Source: Bacteroidales bacterium
GTDB taxonomy: Bacteria; Bacteroidota; Bacteroidia; Bacteroidales; Muribaculaceae
DNA length: 7,798 nucleotides
Direction: 5' to 3'
NCBI GenBank assembly: GCA_004554255.1
Contig: SFNC01000086.1
Span: 1 to 7,798, forward strand
The notes beneath the pieces were generated by a model. It did not search any database. It was not told where the DNA came from and was given only the letters and a program-made list of their open reading frames with translations. How positions within the stretch are numbered: position 1 is the stretch's first letter; every line of letters begins with the position of its first letter. The translations under genes and the position numbers were made by a program. Below, one piece after another: positions 1 through 5,300 of the stretch.

Positions 1-77
1 GTTTACGTTTGGTTCGTGTTTGGTTTATGTTTGGTTCGTGTTTGGTTTATGTTTGGTTTACGTTTGGTTCGGTTTTG
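1..77. repeat. Seven 11-bp tandem repeats, consensus GTTYRYGTTTG
   Basis: Seven head-to-tail 11-mers fill this stretch without gaps: GTTTACGTTTG, GTTCGTGTTTG, GTTTATGTTTG, GTTCGTGTTTG, GTTTATGTTTG, GTTTACGTTTG and a degenerate GTTCGGTTTTG. The first six units differ only at positions 4 to 6, and always by transitions, so two unit types (TAY and CGT) partly alternate to give a 22-bp higher-order period. Eleven bases is close to one helical turn, so a protein binding each unit would sit on one face of the DNA. The array may continue left of the window. No frame on the plus strand has a stop inside the array, but I see no protein character. It could be an iteron-like protein-binding array, a minisatellite or a packaging or replication site; the sequence does not decide between these. 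Confidence 0.9.
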
Positions 78-79
78 GT

Positions 80-111
80 AAAAAAATAGCCTATTCTCGC
101 GAACCGGCTAT
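80..111 (-). terminator. Intrinsic terminator of the minus-strand gene
   Basis: Read on the minus strand, ATAGCC (111 to 106) pairs with GGCTAT (91 to 86). Inside is a 2x2 internal loop, a 3-bp stem (TTC/GAA) and a four-base loop, and the hairpin runs into seven T residues (complement of 80-86). It lies about 70 bases past the stop of the minus-strand gene and is the right way round to end that transcript. There is no T-run on the other side, so it should act in one direction only. Confidence 0.8.
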
Positions 112-120
112 CTATCGTAC

Positions 121-149
121 AATCAAACAAAAATGAAAAATCAAACAAA
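121..149. repeat. Short direct repeat AATCAAACAAA, two copies
   Basis: AATCAAACAAA occurs at 121-131 and 139-149, an 18-base period. Its core, CAAAC, is the complement of the GTTTG core of the 11-bp array at 1-77, so the two sets point in opposite directions around the terminator. The region is strongly A-rich, so chance similarity is possible. It falls in the 3' untranslated part of the minus-strand gene. Confidence 0.5.
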
Positions 150-181
150 TCCCAAATTTATAAACCTCTAAAACCAACCTT

Positions 182-490
182 TCATTCATCTGTTTCTTCT
201 TCCTCGCCCGAAAGCTCACGAAGTCTGTCTTCGATGGTTAGTGTCACCGCCTGGGTCAGATTTAAGTCAGCTGTTTTCATTTTCGGAGCGATATACTGTG
301 CGTATTTTTCCATGACTACGGCTCTTGTCGCCGGGTCCATTTCTTCGATGTCTTTTGAAAAGAGTCCGCTCTCCTGGTATTGCCGCCATTGAGATTCAAT
401 AAAGCTGCGGAATGCCGATGTGGTTTTATTTGGCGTACCTTTCTGGCGGCCTCCAAGGCGACCTCTGCCGTCATTTTTCTGTCGTGCCAT
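182..490 (-). CDS. Small basic-N-terminus phage protein, possible small terminase subunit
   Basis: 102 residues from ATG at 490 to TGA at 184-182. The N-terminus is basic and Gly-rich (RGRLGGRQKGTPNKTT, residues 9-24), a motif seen at the start of many small phage proteins of the GRPKGxxNKxT type. These are often found near packaging genes and sometimes annotated as small terminase subunits or DUF5681-like proteins. Residues 25-70 look helical and include EEMDPATRAVVMEKYAQYI and APKMK, resembling the 'ALEPKDRL..LEKLLQYVVPK' pattern of that group. The C-terminus is very acidic (EEEETDE). The start is supported by a Bacteroidetes-type promoter just upstream; there is no Shine-Dalgarno sequence, as is usual in this phylum. 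It is a single-gene unit, divergent from the virion genes, with its own terminator. DNA binding is inferred from composition. A DNA-binding regulator is the main alternative. Confidence 0.8.
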   Translation of the reverse strand: MARQKNDGRGRLGGRQKGTPNKTTSAFRSFIESQWRQYQESGLFSKDIEEMDPATRAVVMEKYAQYIAPKMKTADLNLTQAVTLTIEDRLRELSGEEEETDE

Positions 491-520
491 ACTATAGTAG
501 TTTTTGGTAGTCTTTGTTAG

Positions 521-543
521 TTACACAATACATAAAAGTGTAA
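521..543. promoter_or_regulatory. Inverted repeat TTACAC-N11-GTGTAA, possible operator or 5' UTR hairpin
   Basis: TTACAC at 521-526 and GTGTAA at 538-543 form a perfect 6-bp inverted repeat around 11 bases. It covers the place where transcription from the minus-strand promoter should begin (about 538-541). It could be an operator for a dimeric repressor or a hairpin at the 5' end of the minus-strand mRNA. It also lies in the region where a promoter for the divergent virion operon would be expected, so a bound protein could affect both directions. Function is inferred. Confidence 0.45.
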
Positions 544-545
544 TG

Positions 546-575
546 CAAAGATAGCGGTGTAAATTCGCAATCAAA
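546..575 (-). promoter_or_regulatory. Bacteroidetes-type promoter for the minus-strand gene
   Basis: On the minus strand, TTTG (575-572) is followed after 18 bases by TATCTTTG (553-546), a full match to the Bacteroidetes primary sigma consensus (TTTG at about -33, TAnnTTTG at about -7). The expected start near 538-541 leaves a leader of about 50 bases before ATG at 490. Spacing is at the short end of the usual range. This is the best host-lineage clue in the window and suggests the gene is read by unmodified host RNA polymerase. Confidence 0.7.
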
Positions 576-608
576 TTATAACTATTGAATTGGTAACCAT
601 AAAAATTT

Positions 609-1151
609 ATGTTAGGAATTGGATCATTAATAGGCGGCGCGGTCGGAGCAGCCGGAAGTATTTTCGGCGGCATCAAGGCCAGCCAAGCAATGAAGAAAGT
701 AAAAAAGAACCTCAACGCGCAACGCGAGGCCAACCAAAATTGGTTTGACCGCCGCTACAATGAAGATGCCACACAGCGCGCTGATGCACAGCGCATCCTC
801 ACGATGACCGCTGAAAACATCAAGAACCGCAACCGGCAGGCGGCGGGCATGGCCGCTGTGGGCGGTGCCACGGAGGAAAGCCTCGCGGCTACGAAGGCGG
901 CCAACAGTCAGGCTCTCGCGGAGGCTGCGTCGCAAATAGCCACCGCAGGTGAGGCTCGCAAAGACAATATTGAGAATACATATCTACAGCGCGATGCTTC
1001 TATCCAAGACTCCCTGAACAACCTGGAGATGAACAAGGCCAATGCAATCACCCAGGCCGCGCAAGGATTCGCACAGAGTATGGGTACGCTTGGTTCGGCA
1101 TTTGACCCAACGTCACTAATAAAAAGCAGCACCGGAAATGGGAAAGGATGA
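609..1151 (+). CDS. Putative internal virion / DNA-ejection protein, T7 gp14-like in plan
   Basis: 180 residues. The first 21 (starting MLGIGSLIGGAVGAAG) form a glycine-zipper hydrophobic segment, followed by a charged amphipathic helix (about 25-75), an Ala-rich region (about 78-115) and a last helix (about 120-165), ending in SAFDPTSLI and a polar tail. This plan, small membrane-active N-terminus plus coiled coil with no enzymatic motif, is that of podoviral internal virion protein gp14 (196 aa in T7), which forms the outer-membrane pore during ejection; Microviridae pilot proteins start in a similar way. Being first in an operon with a mid-sized helical protein and a giant protein supports this. 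ATG 609 is preceded by an A-rich leader with no Shine-Dalgarno; the 3' end overlaps the next gene by 14 bases, suggesting translational coupling. No cysteines. The gp14-like role rests on architecture and gene order, not an alignment; a tail or scaffold protein is possible. Confidence 0.7.
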   Translation: MLGIGSLIGGAVGAAGSIFGGIKASQAMKKVKKNLNAQREANQNWFDRRYNEDATQRADAQRILTMTAENIKNRNRQAAGMAAVGGATEESLAATKAANSQALAEAASQIATAGEARKDNIENTYLQRDASIQDSLNNLEMNKANAITQAAQGFAQSMGTLGSAFDPTSLIKSSTGNGKG

Positions 1152-2367
1152 CAAGGAAAAGCAGGGCATGGGTGTGAATACCGGCACCTCCAGCACTCCT
1201 CGCAGAACGGATGCGGATGCGACAACGGCACCGGCCGTCGCACAGGACACTAAGGACAGCACACCCGTGACACCCGCAGACAAGCCTACGACACCGGCTC
1301 AACCGGCCGTCGCGCAGGACACTCCGGCAAGCACACCCGTGACACCCGCGGCCAAACCTGCCACCACCACTCCGACTGCCGGAAACCTTGCGACAGCGAC
1401 TATCAACGAGGCTATCAACAAGGTCGTGACTCCTGTGGTTGATGCTGATGTAGACGCTGAGATTGACGGCAAGTACACTGTCACCGATGAGATGCGCAGC
1501 AAGGCGGCAAAGCCTTACGACGACACCATTGACGTGTACCAGCGCGCAATGGAGGCTCTTTCACCCCTGGAGAGTGCCGAAGACCGCGAACGACGTGAAC
1601 GGCGCGAGCGCTCGCGAAGGAAGATATATGCCATAACCGATGGCTTGAGCGCGTTGAGCAATTTGTATTTTACAACGCAATACGCCCCCAACGGGTATAA
1701 CCATGAGAAATCCATGTCGGAAACCGACAGAGCTGCTCTTGAGCGTGCGCGTGCCGAGCGAGAAAAGAATCGAGACGCGCACCTGCGCTATGCGCTTGGA
1801 ATAGCCAAGGCCCAGGCCGACAAAGAGCAGGGGTTGCGCGCGCTTGAGACCGAAATGGCCAAAGCTAAGGAGGCCGCCAAAGAGGCCGCAAGAAAAGATA
1901 AGCTATTCCCGCTGAAGGCCCGCAAACTTGACGAGGAAGCCAATTATTACGCGAGCAAAGCGCGTAAGGCCAAAGAGGATGCCAATGACGCTCCCGAAAA
2001 AAACGCGGCTGAAATTGACGCTAAAAAGGCCCAGGCAGAGAAGTATAGGTCTGCCGCCCGCAAGAATGACAGGACACGGCCGTCAGCCGGCAAAGGTGGT
2101 AAAGGTGGTAAGGGCAGTAAAGCTGGCAGTGATAAAGGTTTTTACGTTGAAGACGGCGATGGCAATATGAGATTTATAACCGATAGCAATATTGACAGAG
2201 AGTTTTCAGGGCTCCCCGAAGAAGTACGGGAGGATGCCGGAAATGACTACAGCAAGCCCAATAAAGAGCAGAAGAAGCAGGCTATTGCTGTAGCCGAGAG
2301 GTCTAAAACGGAAAAGCCTAAGAGCGCGAAGAGCGCGAAGAGTAAAATCTCCATACACGCCAAATAA
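1138..2367 (+). CDS. Lys/Ala-rich coiled-coil virion protein, gp15 position
   Basis: 409 residues, starting inside the previous gene in another frame (14-base overlap). Order: disordered Thr/Pro/Ala-rich N-terminus (about 15-85) with a 24-aa tandem duplication; an acidic stretch (90-115); a helix ending in a strongly basic run (RERRERRERSRR, 150-161); a distinctive core (KIYAITDGLSALSNLYFTTQ, 162-181, then YAPNGYN); a long Ala/Lys/Glu coiled coil (about 195-305); a Gly/Lys linker (about 317-333); a small segment (FYVEDGDGNMRFITD, 335-349); and a basic tail with SAK repeats. I associate the DGLSALSNLYFTTxxAPN core with virion-region proteins of Bacteroidetes phages, but know no established function. 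Its place between the gp14-like gene and the giant gene matches T7 gp15, a tube-forming ejection protein, though it is much shorter (gp15 is 747 aa). Scaffold or tail assembly is an alternative. No cysteines. M11 at 1168 is a possible later start. Confidence 0.75.
   Translation: MGKDDKEKQGMGVNTGTSSTPRRTDADATTAPAVAQDTKDSTPVTPADKPTTPAQPAVAQDTPASTPVTPAAKPATTTPTAGNLATATINEAINKVVTPVVDADVDAEIDGKYTVTDEMRSKAAKPYDDTIDVYQRAMEALSPLESAEDRERRERRERSRRKIYAITDGLSALSNLYFTTQYAPNGYNHEKSMSETDRAALERARAEREKNRDAHLRYALGIAKAQADKEQGLRALETEMAKAKEAAKEAARKDKLFPLKARKLDEEANYYASKARKAKEDANDAPEKNAAEIDAKKAQAEKYRSAARKNDRTRPSAGKGGKGGKGSKAGSDKGFYVEDGDGNMRFITDSNIDREFSGLPEEVREDAGNDYSKPNKEQKKQAIAVAERSKTEKPKSAKSAKSKISIHAK
1231..1359 (+). 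repeat. 72-bp tandem duplication coding a 24-aa Pro/Thr-rich repeat
   Basis: The DNA at 1231-1287 recurs at 1303-1359, exactly 72 bases on, with only a few changes. In the 409-aa protein this gives PAVAQDT...STPVTPA.KP twice (residues 32-50 and 56-74, period 24). High DNA identity as well as protein identity points to a recent in-frame duplication. The repeat is in a disordered linker, so copy number probably tolerates change. Confidence 0.85.
2320..2346 (+). repeat. Three 9-bp direct repeats in a basic C-terminal tail
   Basis: AAGAGCGCG occurs twice in a row (2320-2328, 2329-2337) and is followed by the related AAGAGTAAA. They encode KSA-KSA-KSK at the end of the 409-aa protein. A similar short Gly/Lys repeat (AAAGGTGGT units, about 2091-2111) encodes KGGKGGKG. 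Both are slippage-prone and make basic flexible segments that could touch DNA or other virion proteins. Confidence 0.7.
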
Positions 2368-2388
2368 AATAAACACACGAATATCACT

Positions 2389-5300
2389 ATGGGAAATGTA
2401 AGCAACAATACAAAGAAACTGTACGATGCGCTGACCGCCGACGGTGCCGACGTAGGCACTCTGAACGAGTTCAACGACTGGTTTTACCGACCGGGAGACG
2501 AGGGTTACCGAAACCGCAAGTCGGTATGGGACGCGTTTAAGGCCGATGGTGCCGATGTGGGCGATACCTACGAGGAATTCGCCGATTGGCTTGGCCTGCA
2601 CCCCACGGATAACCCGGTAGGATATCAGGGTAAAAAGGCGATAGAGCAAGGCCTTAAGGCCGGCCGTGCCATGGCCGAAGATACGGATGTCGCGCCCGTG
2701 CAGACAACACCGGAAGAAACGGCGCCGGCACAGACAGCGCCCGTCTCGGGAGCAGTGAATAGTGGCGGCTGGAAGCCATCGGTAAACGACCGTATAAAAG
2801 CCATGCATGGTGCGTGGCAGACAACACAGAACTTTAAGGACACATCCAAGACGATAACGGACGCATTCAACCGCAAGGTGGAGAGCAGCACCCAGGCAGG
2901 CCGCGACAAGCAGAAATCGGCACGCATGTCGGCACAGATGCAAGGGTTGCCCACCGAGGTGCCGGGACTTACGCACGGCACATCGGAAGGCGCGAAACAG
3001 CAGGGCGCACAGCCGGATGCCGCGACCAATAACAATGCTGACCGCGTAGTACCTCACGGTGTTAAATATGTTGACGGTAAGGCTGTGACCGAGTGGATGC
3101 TGCCGGATGGACGGCTCACGACCGACCCCATGGAGGCGGACCGCGCGGAGGCGGCATCGCGTACTGTGAGACTGCGCCAGCAGTTTGAGAACCGCATGAA
3201 AGAGAATGGCCTTGACGTGGGCAAGCGTGAGGATGTTGAACAGCAGGCGATGTACGATGCACTTGCTCCGATGTATGATACAATAGACGCTGTGTGGTCT
3301 GAGGCTAAGGCCGACGATGAGGAGTCCGCACGTCGCGGTGTGCGCCGAAGCCGGGGCCTTGCCGAGTCGCTTGCGTCGGCTTTCACTGATGAGATCGTCC
3401 CCCAGAATAATGATTTGACGCAGGAGCGTATGATGGGTGAGTTGCGCGAGCATTACAGGCGATTTGATCCTGAACGTATGTCTCGGGAGGTTTATGACCG
3501 TTTGCCGGAGCATTTCCGCTCATCGCGCTTAAAGGCTCTGAGCGATTGGTTCCGCGCGCACCCCGAGGAGACCCCGGACGTAAAGGTCAAAAAAGGAGAG
3601 GACCGTTTTACAGCTGCGGCGCGCGAGTATATTGTTGCGGATATTTATAATGAAGTTTATGGCCGCCTGAAGAAAAAGACGGGCCCGAACGGTAATGCTG
3701 AGCATATTTTAAAGAGTTTGGCCGACCATGGCGTTGGCTCATTCCATTTCATGCATAATAAGGCGAAGGCGGATGCGTCCGCGGGTTATTATGCAGCTGA
3801 GCAGGAGGCTCGCGGCGAGTATGGGCGCGAACATAGGGTTGCTGACATTTCGGGCACCGTTCTTGGTTATGCCTCGGATTTGCTCGGTATGGGCGCGAAC
3901 ATGGCGGGAGGCGCTCTTGCGCGAGGGCTGTCCCGCGGAATTGGTAAGCGCATGATAAAGAATGCTGCGACAGATGTTGCGGAGCGCTATGCCGCGCAGA
4001 CCTTTGTCGGGGGCTTGACATCGCGAATAGTAGGCGGTGGTGTAGGTTTTGGACTTTACGAGGGAACACGCTCGGCAGTGGACCAGTCGGCAATACGTGA
4101 TATGAATGACGGTAACGGCGGCAAGGTCGGTTTTGACTGGGGTACCGTCGGTAAGTCCATGTGGGATGGATTGAAATTTGGCGCAGTCACGGGTATTGCA
4201 GGCGGTCTATACGGTAATGTGATGGGCAAAGCGGTCCGCAGCACAAAGAATGTCGTAGCCAAAGGCGCGGTGAGGGGTGCTGAGATTGTCGGCTCTCCAT
4301 TTGCGGAAGGTATAGCCATGGCGACGGTTCAATATGCAGACCCGGAGAATGAGCAGGATTTTTGGGATTTGACACTTGATAATGCGGCGGTTGTTGCCGG
4401 TTTCCATGCACATGGGGCGTTAAAGCGTCTGCCGAATACTGTTTCCCAGACACTATCGGCCATCCGCGGTGAAGGTGGCCGGTTTGAACCCCGGTTAAAG
4501 GCTCGTCTGTCGGCGTTGTTTGATAAGCCGGAGCAGGCTTTGACCAGCGGTGAGCGAGCCGAGCTGCGCAGGGCCGGCTATGGCCGACTTGCGGATTTGT
4601 TTGGACGCGAGGATGCGGCTGTCGGTTCTAAGAGGCCCGACAAAGGCGAATCCGAAGATGTTGTCGCCGATGTGGAGACTGTAGGTGGCGATAGAGTGCC
4701 TGCGGAGCTGGATGGTTATGAGGTTATGCAGCGGCTGATGCGTGATGACCGAGTGAGCGAGGCAGTGCGCGCTAAGCTCTATTTCATTGTGACTGACCAC
4801 ACATTGCCGATGTCCACGATAATGGGTTACCGTACTGTTGAGAATAGTGATGGCAGCGTTATTGTGGAGTCCACCAATGCGCATGGAGGCGTTGTCACGA
4901 GCCGAAAGTTTAAGAGTCGTAAGGCCGCGGAAGGAGAAATCTCCGATCTGCGCCACCAGTCGGAGTTGAATAGCGTGGAGATAGGCGAACAGAGTGCGTC
5001 CCGCGCTGTGGATTTGTTGGTTCTTGATGAGGTGAAGGAGGCCGTGGGCCGCCGTCACCGGATGCCGGAGGAGGCTGTTGAGAACATTTACATGAAGAGA
5101 TTTCGAGGCGAGGAATTATCGGGAGCGGAGAAGGAGATTGCGGATGAGGTGGATGCGTACCTTCCTGAACTGTCCGAGAAGTACAAGCATTTGCTGCCCG
5201 AGAATATTCGCAATGATGTTGCTGAGCGCTATGGCGTGGATGTTGATGGCGCTTTGCGCAAGCCCGAAAAATTACGCAGTGAAGACGAGCAGGCGGCGGT

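Noticed and set aside
1..78. CRISPR array or coding end at the left edge
   Set aside because: The 11-bp units have no spacers, so it is not a CRISPR. The plus strand is open, but the translation is low-complexity (V/W/F/G/L/R) and arises from the repeat itself.
491..608. A plus-strand Bacteroidetes promoter for the virion operon
   Set aside because: Only near matches were found (for example TAGTCTTTG near 508-516, one base too long between TA and TTTG). The operon may use a phage-specific late promoter or read-in; I cannot support a site.
1928..2170. 80-codon plus-strand open frame, very basic
   Set aside because: Overlaps the Lys/Ala-rich gene in another frame; basic composition comes from the A-rich and G-rich codons, with no independent start signal.
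2419..2598. EF-hand calcium-binding pair
   Set aside because: The ADGADVG motif has Asp and Gly but lacks the 12-residue loop spacing and the terminal Glu of an EF-hand.
2206..3513. 435-codon minus-strand open frame
   Set aside because: It lies antisense to the end of the 409-aa gene and the start of the giant gene, is rich in Cys, His, Arg and Leu as expected from complementing GC-rich codons, and shows no domain. The plus-strand frames carry clear repeats and domain motifs.
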